From the NCBI GenBank assembly GCA_905616385.1, contig CAJQSS010000004.1:68970-132969 (forward strand): 64,000 bases of DNA. Direction: 5' to 3'. This DNA is from an uncultured Candidatus Nitrosopumilus sp. (GTDB lineage Archaea > Thermoproteota > Nitrososphaeria > Nitrososphaerales > Nitrosopumilaceae). The translations under genes and the position numbers were made by a program. Below are positions 26,999 through 34,275 of this stretch, piece after piece; within the stretch, counting starts at the first letter, position 1; the number at the start of each line of letters is the position of its first letter. The notes below the pieces were generated by a model. The model did no database searches and had not been told where the DNA came from. It worked only from the letters and a program-made list of their open reading frames with translations.

Positions 26999-28264
26999 CT
27001 AGATCTCTTTTTGATTTCCCATATATCCCTGTAAAACTTGAGGAATTCTAATGTGACCATCTTTTGTTTGAAAATTCTCCATTATAGCTACTAAAACTCT
27101 AGTTGTAGCTATTAGTGTACTGTTCAAAGTATGGATGTACTGAGTATCTTCATTTGTTTTATCTCTGAATCTAATTTTCAATCGTCTTGCTTGATATTCT
27201 AAACAATTTGAACAAGATACAATTTCTCTATATGCATTCTGTCCAGCCATCCATGCTTCAATATCGTATGTTTTTGCTGAAATTTTTCCAATATCTCCTG
27301 TTGATAGTAGCATTACTCTGTATGGAATTTCTAATTTTTGATAAAATTCTTCTGCAACTGCTAACATTTTTTCATGTTCTTTCCAAGAATCTTCTGGTTT
27401 TGAAAAAACAAATTGTTCAATTTTATCAAATTGATGTACTCTGAAAATTCCTTTTTGATCTCGTCCATGTGCTCCAGCCTCTTTTCTGAAGCATGGACTA
27501 ATTCCTGCATATTTCATTGGAATTTCTTTCCCTTCAATAATTTCTTTTGAATGCATTGCAGCCATTGCATGTTCTGATGTTCCAATCATATAGAGATCTT
27601 CTTCTTGAATTTTGTAAATAACTTCTTCAAAATCTTCGGCAATTACTGCCCCTTCCATTGATTCTCGATTAATCATGTATGGTGGTTGAATCAGAGAATA
27701 TCCTTTTTCTGCAAGAAAATCTAATCCAAAATGAATCAATGCTTGATTTAATCTTACTAGATCATTTTTTAGATAATAAAATCTGGCACCTGCTACTTTT
27801 GCAGCTCTTTCTAAATCTACTAAATTCAAATCTTCTGAAATATCAATATGATCTTTTATTTTAAAATCAAATTCTGGAATATTCCCCCATTTTTTTATTT
27901 CTATATTTGCACTATCATCTACTCCTATTGGAACTGATTCATGAACTAGATTTGGAATTGTTGATGCTAATTTTAAATATTCACTTTCAATATTTTCTTG
28001 TTCTGATTCTGATTCTGTTATTTCATTTGAAATATTTTTCATTTCTGCTAAAATTGAAGATATATCATCACCGCCTTTCTTTTTTTCTGATATTATGATT
28101 GCAACTTGATTTTTCTTTTTTCTTAATTCATCCGTTTTAATTATAAACTCTCGTCTTTTTTTATCTAATTCAATTAACCCATCTAGATCAAATTCCACTG
28201 CTCTGGATTTGAGCATACTTCTGATGATTTCTGGGTTCTCTTTGATTAGTTTAGGATCTAACAT
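26999..28264 (-). CDS. serS: Seryl-tRNA synthetase
   Basis: Class II synthetase charging tRNA-Ser. An N-terminal coiled-coil tRNA arm (about residues 25-105, with long Lys/Glu heptads) precedes the catalytic core. The core has motif 2 FRKEAGAHGRDQKGIFRVHQF-type sequence and motif 3 ending in TLNSTLIATTRVLVAIMEN. At 421 aa it is the common type, not the rare methanogen SerRS. Its start codon overlaps the stop of Pcc1 by 1 nt. Confidence 0.96.
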   Translation of the reverse strand: MLDPKLIKENPEIIRSMLKSRAVEFDLDGLIELDKKRREFIIKTDELRKKKNQVAIIISEKKKGGDDISSILAEMKNISNEITESESEQENIESEYLKLASTIPNLVHESVPIGVDDSANIEIKKWGNIPEFDFKIKDHIDISEDLNLVDLERAAKVAGARFYYLKNDLVRLNQALIHFGLDFLAEKGYSLIQPPYMINRESMEGAVIAEDFEEVIYKIQEEDLYMIGTSEHAMAAMHSKEIIEGKEIPMKYAGISPCFRKEAGAHGRDQKGIFRVHQFDKIEQFVFSKPEDSWKEHEKMLAVAEEFYQKLEIPYRVMLLSTGDIGKISAKTYDIEAWMAGQNAYREIVSCSNCLEYQARRLKIRFRDKTNEDTQYIHTLNSTLIATTRVLVAIMENFQTKDGHIRIPQVLQGYMGNQKEI

Positions 28265-28506
28265 TATTCAATCACCTTTAATGCAACTTGGATATGTTCC
28301 AACACTTCATCTATAGTTCCTACTAACTGTTTCATGTTTTCTTTACTTTCAAAATTAAAAACTAGTTTGTTATCAATATTTTCAACATAAAGACTCAATC
28401 CTTTTGGAAAATTTACATTATCTGGCTCTAATGCCTTTTTGACAGTTTCTGCCTTTTTCTCAGATATGTTATTGAGAATTACTTGTATTTCGCACGTTAA
28501 CGACAT
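28264..28506 (-). CDS. pcc1: KEOPS subunit Pcc1
   Basis: 80-aa dimerisation subunit of the KEOPS complex that helps bind tRNA for t6A synthesis. Pattern: CEIQVILNNISEKKAETVKKAL, EPDNVNFPKGLS, then DNKLVFNFES and a C-terminal helix, the two-strand/one-helix Pcc1 fold. It overlaps the 3' end of the RecJ-like gene by 38 nt and touches serS, so it belongs to an rps15-recJ-pcc1-serS unit. Confidence 0.88.
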   Translation of the reverse strand: MSLTCEIQVILNNISEKKAETVKKALEPDNVNFPKGLSLYVENIDNKLVFNFESKENMKQLVGTIDEVLEHIQVALKVIE

Positions 28507-29068
28507 TTACTTCTAAATATTTTAAAAATTCGTCCAATTTGTCTTTAGTTATTTTTGCACCTGCTGCCCCATTATGACCTCCTCCAATACCCTCAAATCT
28601 TTCAGCACCGTTTCTCATTAATTCACTGAGATTGATCTCTGATTTACAACTAAAGGATTTCCTTGATGAAAATTTTATTGTATTCTCCTCTCCTCTAGTT
28701 CTTAGAATTACAATTTTTCCTGTATTTTTTGGTGATCCTGCAATTAGTGATGATATTGTCCCTGTCATTGTTTCTGGTACTATGTCTTCTCCATTTACCA
28801 TTACACAATTTTCATTTTCTGAAATTCTCCACCTTTCATTTGATAAGATATTCATGTATTCTTTGATCTTTTTTCTATAATCTGTTAGAATATCTTCTCC
28901 TTCGGTTAGAATTTTATTTCTGTCCCCCATACATATTGCCATTCCAACTCCTGAACGATTAATTCTTCCACATGAATTAAGCATAGTTGAATATTCTCTG
29001 CCGTCTCTTAGGAAACTTCTCTTATCTTCTCTTGGAAATGTGTATGTATATCCAATTAATTCTGACAT
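28469..29068 (-). CDS. RecJ-like (GAN) nuclease, C-terminal part (DHHA1 domain)
   Basis: 199 aa from the first ATG, but the frame is open upstream to 29134 and continues the N-terminal gene at 29119-29889. It carries the DHHA1 domain with GIGGGHNGAAGAKI near its C terminus and a preceding catalytic-domain remainder (RSGVGMAICMG). Alone it lacks the DHH metal centre. It should be read with the upstream part as one nuclease of about 473 aa, joined by a -1 shift at 29120-29130. Confidence 0.85.
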   Translation of the reverse strand: MSELIGYTYTFPREDKRSFLRDGREYSTMLNSCGRINRSGVGMAICMGDRNKILTEGEDILTDYRKKIKEYMNILSNERWRISENENCVMVNGEDIVPETMTGTISSLIAGSPKNTGKIVILRTRGEENTIKFSSRKSFSCKSEINLSELMRNGAERFEGIGGGHNGAAGAKITKDKLDEFLKYLEVNVVNVRNTSNSQ

Positions 29069-29118
29069 TACTTCTGTAGTATTTTTATCTGAAGAGAATT
29101 TAGTTATAGATTCTATTA

Positions 29119-29889
29119 CTAATTTTTTTCCTCTTCATTTAGTTCTGCTGGAACTCTCCATCTACCCTCTTCTTTTAGTTCAATTCCAGATGACTTTAGA
29201 ATTGATAAACATGTTTCTTTATTCCATGTTAATCCTTCAATAAATGGCTGTGATGTAAAAGCAAGGGCTTCTGCAAGTGGTCTAGTTTCTCTTCCAACTA
29301 ATAACAAGTCTAAATCTATCTCTACTAGTCCTAATTCTTTAGCAGTATTGGCAATTTCAAAATTTTTACCTGTAAATGATTTTCTTTCTCCTTGATCTTG
29401 TCTATCTCCTAATGCTGAAACTACTGCAATTTCTGACAAATCTGAATTTTTTTCATCAAGTGCCATTGCTGCAAAATATGCCATTCCCCCAGCACAAATT
29501 TCTGAACCGCCATCAATTCCATATTTCCATGAATTTATGATATTTTGATTATCTTTTTCTTCTTCTGATATTTGATGATGATCTAAAATAACCCAGTTAT
29601 CCCCTAATGTTTGATTTAGATCTTTTCCAAATCCCACTCCCAAATCTGTTACAATGTGAAAATCTCTAGAATCTGTTTTGAACGACTCTACTACATTTTT
29701 ACTAAATTCTTTTGATGTTCTAAGGGTACATCTTGCACCTTCTCTGATCAACGCTTTAGCAATAATACTTCCAGATGTTAATCCATCACAATCAATATGA
29801 GTTGTAATTGAAATTGATTTTTTAGATTTTATACAATCTGAAATTTTATCTTTGAAAAATGATAGTGATTCTTCAAACGCTTTTGTCAT
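29119..29889 (-). CDS. RecJ-like (GAN) nuclease, N-terminal part (DHH domain)
   Basis: 256 aa. DHH-superfamily metal motifs: TTHIDCDGLTSG (motif I), DLGVG and VILDHHQ (motif III, DHH) and SALGDRQD (motif IV). In archaea such RecJ homologues include GAN, which travels with GINS and the CMG helicase and acts in replication or repair. The frame stops at a TAG right after a run of seven A. Its ATG overlaps the rps15 stop by 1 nt (TAATG), so it is translated with S15p. Confidence 0.88.
   Translation of the reverse strand: MTKAFEESLSFFKDKISDCIKSKKSISITTHIDCDGLTSGSIIAKALIREGARCTLRTSKEFSKNVVESFKTDSRDFHIVTDLGVGFGKDLNQTLGDNWVILDHHQISEEEKDNQNIINSWKYGIDGGSEICAGGMAYFAAMALDEKNSDLSEIAVVSALGDRQDQGERKSFTGKNFEIANTAKELGLVEIDLDLLLVGRETRPLAEALAFTSQPFIEGLTWNKETCLSILKSSGIELKEEGRWRVPAELNEEEKN
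29120..29130 (-). other. Slippery heptamer / frameshift site in the RecJ-like gene
   Basis: On the coding strand the zero frame reads GAA AAA AAT TAG. The heptamer A-AAA-AAT is a canonical -1 slippery sequence, and slipping back one base continues without a stop into the DHHA1 frame (L-V-I-E-S-I-T-K then ATG at 29068). This may be programmed -1 frameshifting, transcriptional slippage on the A run, or a one-base indel (natural or sequencing error). Confidence 0.65.
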
Positions 29890-30338
29890 TACTCTAATTG
29901 AGCAACCACAGATTTATACTTCCATGTTTTAGGAATTCTCTCAATTCTTTTGTAATATACCGATAATCTGTGAACTTTAGCTTCAATCAATTCTAAAGAT
30001 CTAACATTTCTGTTATCTCCTTTGTTTTCTTTAAGATGTTTTTGAAGACCTACTGCTCTGTTGACAATATTTTCCAAGTCTTCTGGCATATCTGCTTTCA
30101 AATCATTTTCTTCTAGAATTTGATTAATGCCCTTTTTTGTAATTGGTTTGATTAATGGAATTGAATGTTGATCTCTTAATTTGATTCCAATTTGACTAGG
30201 AGTCAAACCATCTTTGGAATATTTTACTACTAATGCTTCTATTTCTGCAGGAGTTAATGTAATCCATGATGGTACACGTAGTGTGGCTGGTCTAATTGAA
30301 TGTGATTTACCGTGTCTATGTGTATGCATTCGTCCCAT
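29889..30338 (-). CDS. rps15: Small-subunit ribosomal protein S15p (uS15)
   Basis: Binds the central domain of 16S rRNA. The archaeal form has an N-terminal extension MGRMHTHRHGKSHS before the S15 core; LTPSQIGIKLRDQHSIP and the C-terminal LIEAKVHRLSVYYKRI are characteristic. I start at the ATG at 30338 (MGRMH), as in other archaea, rather than four codons earlier. First gene of the rps15-recJ-pcc1-serS unit. Confidence 0.95.
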   Translation of the reverse strand: MGRMHTHRHGKSHSIRPATLRVPSWITLTPAEIEALVVKYSKDGLTPSQIGIKLRDQHSIPLIKPITKKGINQILEENDLKADMPEDLENIVNRAVGLQKHLKENKGDNRNVRSLELIEAKVHRLSVYYKRIERIPKTWKYKSVVAQLE

Positions 30339-30461
30339 GATTTGGCTCAATTAAAAGTAGAATTAAACGTTGCTTTTGCTGATCTCGCAAATAAATCATA
30401 ATCTTGGCATTTAGAATAAAAGTTAAATAAGTCTCTGGCTGGAAAACGACAGGTAAAAGGT

Positions 30462-30794
30462 ATGAACACAAAAATAATTTTAGTAGCATCCTTAATAGCT
30501 GTCTTCACTATCGGACTCTATGCAGAAAGTGCAGTAGCATTTGCACAGTACATGGGTAACGTTGGTGGTGCAGGAGAAACCGGATCCTATACTTTAGAAG
30601 AAGCACTTGAGATTCAAACACGAAGAGTTGCTTCTGCTGAAGCAAATCCAGCAGCTGGATCAGGAACACCATACATTAGTGCAGACGGTGTTGTTGGCGC
30701 AGCAATAATTGCAGGTGCAGTATTCGGTGGTATTGCAGGAGCTTTCTTCATAAAAGGAAGATCTGGTAAATACGCAGCAATGGGCAGAGGATAA
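30462..30794 (+). CDS. Small membrane protein near AMO genes, probable AmoY or AmoZ
   Basis: 110 aa. An N-terminal signal or membrane segment (IILVASLIAVFTIGL, about 5-19), an external middle (EEALEIQTRRVASAEANPAA), then a Gly/Ala-rich membrane helix (GVVGAAIIAGAVFGGIAGA) and a basic end. Codon use resembles amoA/amoC. Published proteomics of AOA found two extra AMO subunits, AmoY and AmoZ, encoded beside the other amo genes in small genomes; this gene and the next fit by size, topology and place. I cannot tell which is which. Confidence 0.65.
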   Translation: MNTKIILVASLIAVFTIGLYAESAVAFAQYMGNVGGAGETGSYTLEEALEIQTRRVASAEANPAAGSGTPYISADGVVGAAIIAGAVFGGIAGAFFIKGRSGKYAAMGRG

Positions 30795-30876
30795 AACAAA
30801 CCTCACTTTTCCTTTTCATTTTATTATGCTCTTTTAGTGGATACTGATCTCGTACTTTATGATAATAAGAGAAATG

Positions 30877-30883
30877 TATATAT
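30877..30883 (+). promoter_or_regulatory. TATA box of the 89-aa membrane gene
   Basis: TATATAT 24-30 bp before the ATG at 30907. Suggests a separate leaderless transcript for this gene rather than pure co-transcription with the one 112 bp upstream. Confidence 0.45.
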
Positions 30884-30906
30884 CGCAGAAATAGTGCAAA
30901 AATGTT

Positions 30907-31176
30907 ATGATTCCTATCGTAGGTACTTTCCTAAATATCCTGTCAACATTAACAGGGCAATTAGGACCAAACTATGATCCATTATTCTATGATGTAATGA
31001 TTTACATCTTCGGAACCATGATGTTCACAGTATTCCTTTTAGCTGTAATTTCATTCTGGTTACGTGTACACGGCTGGGCTTACAAAGACAACCGTGAGAG
31101 ATGGGTTGATGAATTAGACAGACACTTTGAAAGAGAAGGTATTGGTCTTATTCCAGACAACGGTAAATATTGGTAA
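30907..31176 (+). CDS. Small membrane protein near AMO genes, probable AmoZ or AmoY
   Basis: 89 aa. One or two hydrophobic segments: N-terminal IPIVGTFLNILSTL and a strong helix DVMIYIFGTMMFTVFLLAVI (about 28-47), then a polar, aromatic tail with charged residues (HGWAYKDNRERWVDEL). ATG at 30902 is out of frame with an immediate stop, so 30907 is the start. Codon use is like that of the amo structural genes. Reasoning for AmoY/AmoZ as for the preceding gene; subunit identity unresolved. Confidence 0.65.
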   Translation: MIPIVGTFLNILSTLTGQLGPNYDPLFYDVMIYIFGTMMFTVFLLAVISFWLRVHGWAYKDNRERWVDELDRHFEREGIGLIPDNGKYW

Positions 31177-31320
31177 AATTACCACCTTTCATCTTTTCAT
31201 TATTTTTAATATTTTCAAGTTAGTTTTTCCACGATTTTATCTTTTCAAAATACTTTGTTCAAAATAATTTAAAATTATTTTTCTAAATTCACAAAGTCTA
31301 AATTTACTTTTTTTTTGAAT

Positions 31321-31857
31321 TTAGTTTTCTGGTAATGGTGGCAAGTAATCTTTGTCTTTAGATGTATCATAATTCTTTGAAGTAAATACTGCTTTGTAGT
31401 TATATCCATCTTGTAATGGATGATTGATGAAATGAGATGATTCTTTATCATTCACATAAATTGTTGATTTATTCTGATCCATGTCTCTTAGAGGAAAATC
31501 CCACATCCACAAAAAGTGTCCTATTTCAAATGGATATTCTTCTTCCCATTCTGCGTAAATGGTACCATCATTAGTTAATGTATACAGAGTTCTTTGACAT
31601 TCTCCTTCATCCAATCCAATATTTGCGGGAATGTCTGCTTTTACGCCATCAATAATTATCTCTAATGTTGCTTTAATTTTGTATGGCGTATCTCTATCTT
31701 CAATGCAGACTTTGAGAGGATTATCTTGCCCAAGTGTACCTTGAATCAAAGTACTTCCTAAACCTACTGATATTGCAATGACTGCAGTAATTGCTAGAAA
31801 TTTGATTGTTTTTTTCCTTTTATATGGATCTCCAGTACCTGGCCAAATCATTGTCAA
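31321..31857 (-). CDS. Membrane-anchored extracytoplasmic protein downstream of amoB
   Basis: 178 aa, not recognised. A short cytoplasmic start is followed by a membrane helix (TIKFLAITAVIAISVGLGST, about 17-36) and an external domain with two Cys (VCIEDRD and GECQRT, about 30 apart) likely to form a disulfide. The domain is aromatic- and acid-rich and ends in Pro-rich residues. It is the last of three minus-strand genes beginning with amoB (33 bp after the 104-aa gene). A role in AMO assembly or copper handling is possible only by position. Confidence 0.65.
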   Translation of the reverse strand: MTMIWPGTGDPYKRKKTIKFLAITAVIAISVGLGSTLIQGTLGQDNPLKVCIEDRDTPYKIKATLEIIIDGVKADIPANIGLDEGECQRTLYTLTNDGTIYAEWEEEYPFEIGHFLWMWDFPLRDMDQNKSTIYVNDKESSHFINHPLQDGYNYKAVFTSKNYDTSKDKDYLPPLPEN

Positions 31858-31889
31858 TATTTCATTTAGATTCCTTAAAGTCCTTTCTT

Positions 31890-32204
31890 TTACTCATACA
31901 TTATTTCAATTGTATCTAATTGGTCCTGATTGTCTGCAAGAAAATATGTGATTTCATTTGAGTCTATTTCTAACCACTCTGATTCTCCTTTGTATGGTAA
32001 ATAATCTTCTACAAACAAATCCCCAGATCCTGTCATCCTTACAATGATTTTTTCATTTTTTGAATCTATTTGAAATGGTAATCTGAGAACTTTACCTCTT
32101 CTTTCATTTTGAATATTTACTTTGTATTTATCAGAACGAAATTCAACTTCTCCAAAAAAATAACTTTGATTGATATCTAACTTTGTTATTTTAAAATTTA
32201 ACAT
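31890..32204 (-). CDS. Hypothetical soluble protein downstream of amoB
   Basis: 104 aa, unrecognised. Beta-rich pattern (FFGEVEFRSDKYKVNIQNE, KVLRLPFQI, KIIVRMTGSGDLFV) without Cys, signal or membrane segment. It starts 91 bp after amoB on the same strand and is followed 33 bp later by the anchored 178-aa protein, so all three may share a transcript, though a hairpin lies between amoB and this gene. Confidence 0.6.
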   Translation of the reverse strand: MLNFKITKLDINQSYFFGEVEFRSDKYKVNIQNERRGKVLRLPFQIDSKNEKIIVRMTGSGDLFVEDYLPYKGESEWLEIDSNEITYFLADNQDQLDTIEIMYE

Positions 32205-32246
32205 TTCTTTTTTATTGTGTTTTCTGAATAAAAGGTATTTTGATAA

Positions 32247-32264
32247 CTTAACGCAAAGCGTAAG
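32247..32264 (-). terminator. Hairpin between amoB and the next gene
   Basis: Just after amoB, ACGC/GCGT with an AAA loop extends through a bulge to CTT/AAG (7 pairs in 18 nt). On the amoB transcript it could end or stabilise the 3' end and reduce expression of the two following genes. There is no strong T-run immediately after it, so it may be a processing or stability element rather than a terminator. Confidence 0.3.
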
Positions 32265-32295
32265 GAGAATCTATAAAATGAAAAAGTGGGTTATT

Positions 32296-32865
32296 TTAGA
32301 TAACTTGCCAAGGTCTAGTTGCAAACGTAATAACATATCCGACACCAATTATGATTGATTGGTATGCGATGTTGGTATATGGAATTGGTTTGATAATTGG
32401 TTCACCTTCTACGACAACTGTTTGACCTGGACCAAGTCCTGGACCAACTTTTGCTACGTTGAGTTGGGTGTGTACGTGGTATACACCTGCTTCAAGTGCT
32501 TTTGCAGATAATGAGTAATCAACAACTGAGTTACCTGGAACATCGAAGACGTTTCCTGGTGGATCTCTTGCTAACATTTCCCATCTGTTACCTGCGTTGG
32601 TTGACTCTGAGAAAATGGATAACCATCCTCTAAGGTCTCTTTCTACAAGACTGACTAAAGTTCCTTGAAGTGTCAAGGTTTCGCCAGTTTGTAGGGATTG
32701 TCTGTTGAAGGTTTCATCTTCAATTCTGATGAAACGACTTTGGAGTTGTGCTTGGACACCGTGTGCATCTGCAGGTGGCAATATAGATTCAACCCAGTTG
32801 AATCCTAATGTTCCTAGTGCAAGTACTACAGCTAGTCCGAATACGAGAATCTTTTTTTCGTCCAT
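32296..32865 (-). CDS. amoB: Ammonia monooxygenase subunit B (archaeal type)
   Basis: Largely external copper-binding AMO subunit. A signal segment (about 5-22) ends so that H35 in ADAHGVQ would lie close to the mature N terminus; with H130 and H132 in YHVHTQL this matches the three-His copper site known from PmoB. One C-terminal membrane helix remains (IAYQSIIIGVGYVITFA). At 189 aa it has the short archaeal form, lacking the second cupredoxin domain of bacterial AmoB. It is divergent from amoC across 257 bp. Confidence 0.97.
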   Translation of the reverse strand: MDEKKILVFGLAVVLALGTLGFNWVESILPPADAHGVQAQLQSRFIRIEDETFNRQSLQTGETLTLQGTLVSLVERDLRGWLSIFSESTNAGNRWEMLARDPPGNVFDVPGNSVVDYSLSAKALEAGVYHVHTQLNVAKVGPGLGPGQTVVVEGEPIIKPIPYTNIAYQSIIIGVGYVITFATRPWQVI

Positions 32866-32944
32866 ATTATATCCCTATTAATGATGAGGTAAATTTCATT
32901 GTTATATGTTTTACCTTCTTAACGAGGATCGATGATTTTATCAT

Positions 32945-32966
32945 TGTTTAACATTAATGTTAAACA
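32945..32966. promoter_or_regulatory. Perfect 22-bp palindrome between amoB and amoC
   Basis: TGTTTAACATT followed by its exact reverse complement, 79 bp upstream of the amoB ATG and 156 bp upstream of the amoC ATG. It lies in the shared control region of two divergent, highly expressed genes, so a dimeric regulator's operator is the most likely reading. The possible amoB TATA (around 32900-32910) lies between it and amoB. Confidence 0.6.
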
Positions 32967-33091
32967 TTGAAAGTGATGAAAAACTAATGAAATTATTATA
33001 ATATATTATTAGATTAAGTAAATTTATTTCAATTTATTAAAAAAAATTATGTAATAAAACTATTAAAAATGTTGAGTTTATGAGCTCTTAC

Positions 33092-33099
33092 TTTATATG
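33092..33099 (+). promoter_or_regulatory. TATA box of amoC
   Basis: TTTATATG 24-31 bp before the amoC ATG at 33123, indicating a leaderless amoC transcript. Confidence 0.55.
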
Positions 33100-33122
33100 T
33101 CGAATTCACCATATATCTATAC

Positions 33123-33686
33123 ATGGCACAGATGCCCGCATTAATTCCAAAAGAAGTTGAGATCCAGAGACTAAAGAAAATCTGGCTCATCGTCATAGCT
33201 ATGGGATCCACTGCAGCATCAGTCGAAGTTGATAACTTCGTTGATGGTTCTTTGCATCAAACCTCTATCAGAGATAGTGCATTTACACCAGCACACTGGT
33301 GGCTATACTCTCACTTCATCACATTACCACTTGGATGGGGAGCAGCAGCAATCTATGATAGAAAAATACCTGTTCTTAGAGGTCCTAATAATTCAATGAA
33401 CACTGGTTTAAAGATGACCATTCTTGGTTACTTAGCAACTATGTTTACAATTGGAATCAATGAGATGTGGCATTTCTGGTTTGTAGAAGAAATATTTGCA
33501 GTACCAAATCACTGGATGTTTAACATGGGAGTTGTAGTAGCTTTCATGGGAGCACTAGCATACGTAGTTAGAGTATATGCTCGACTTGTAGAACTAGGTG
33601 CAGAAACTCCTGGTGAGAATCCATATGTTGCAGAAATGTACAAGATGGCCTTAGAAGGTAAATTGTACAGTAGAAGCATTCCATAG
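33123..33686 (+). CDS. amoC: Ammonia monooxygenase subunit C (archaeal type)
   Basis: Integral membrane AMO subunit, 187 aa with about five to six helices. The metal-site region NEMWHFWFVEEIFAVPNH gives H117 and H130 with the 13-residue spacing of the PmoC copper ligands (H160/H173 there). The position of the PmoC aspartate, four residues before the first His, is N113 here. An amphipathic N-terminal helix precedes the membrane part. It leads the amoC-amoX-amoA direction; amoX starts 121 bp later. Confidence 0.97.
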   Translation: MAQMPALIPKEVEIQRLKKIWLIVIAMGSTAASVEVDNFVDGSLHQTSIRDSAFTPAHWWLYSHFITLPLGWGAAAIYDRKIPVLRGPNNSMNTGLKMTILGYLATMFTIGINEMWHFWFVEEIFAVPNHWMFNMGVVVAFMGALAYVVRVYARLVELGAETPGENPYVAEMYKMALEGKLYSRSIP

Positions 33687-33807
33687 ACAAAACGTGCAAA
33701 AGCACACTTTTTTCTATTTTTCTTATTTTCTCTAAGTCTGTCTGATCGTGCTGAAATCGTCCCTTGAAGAAAGATTTAATAGGATTCTGAATCAGATTAA
33801 TTGCATA

Positions 33808-34170
33808 ATGACTCTTCCTAAAGGATTCGGTTCTGGCGGCGCTGGTGGATCATCAAGTGCCGACGTTGAACGAATGATTGGACGACGCGTTGAAAATATG
33901 ACTGGTATGATTACCCTTTCATTCATCGCAGCATGGTTAGCAACTTTTGGTGGAACTGCAGCAGGATACTTCTATTATCCATGGGCATATCCAACCCCAA
34001 GTGGTCACTTTGCATTCATCGTACTAACAATCATTGAGGCAATAGGTTACATCTTCTGTGTTAAAGTAATGGAAGAAGGTTCCAACAAAAATAGCAATGG
34101 TTTAGTTGCTGGTGTCGTAGGTGCTGTCACAATAGGTACAATTATGATAGCATTATTCGTTGGAAAATAG
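33808..34170 (+). CDS. amoX: AmoX, archaeal AMO-associated membrane subunit
   Basis: Archaeal-specific subunit found between amoC and amoA in Nitrosopumilus-like genomes. The N terminus is Gly/Ser-rich and cytoplasmic (LPKGFGSGGAGGSSS), followed by three hydrophobic segments (MITLSFIAAWLATFGG, HFAFIVLTIIEAIGYIF, LVAGVVGAVTIGTIMIAL). I use the ATG at 33808 (120 aa); a GTG at 33748 would add 20 residues without membrane character. Gene order is the main support for the name. Confidence 0.9.
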   Translation: MTLPKGFGSGGAGGSSSADVERMIGRRVENMTGMITLSFIAAWLATFGGTAAGYFYYPWAYPTPSGHFAFIVLTIIEAIGYIFCVKVMEEGSNKNSNGLVAGVVGAVTIGTIMIALFVGK

Positions 34171-34245
34171 ATAAAATAACCTCAAATTACTTCTTTTTAA
34201 TTTTAATTTTCTTCAAATATGTCGATCTTCATCATACTCTAAAAT

Positions 34246-34253
34246 TTTATATA
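34246..34253 (+). promoter_or_regulatory. TATA box of amoA
   Basis: TTTATATA 23-30 bp before the amoA ATG at 34276; implies that amoA can be transcribed on its own as a leaderless mRNA. Confidence 0.55.
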
Positions 34254-34275
34254 CAGACCTTTTCATCAACTTCTT

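Noticed and set aside
31261..31281. AT palindrome AAAATAATTT-A-AAATTATTTT between convergent genes
   Set aside because: Expected by chance in DNA this AT-rich; may act as a weak bidirectional terminator but cannot be supported.
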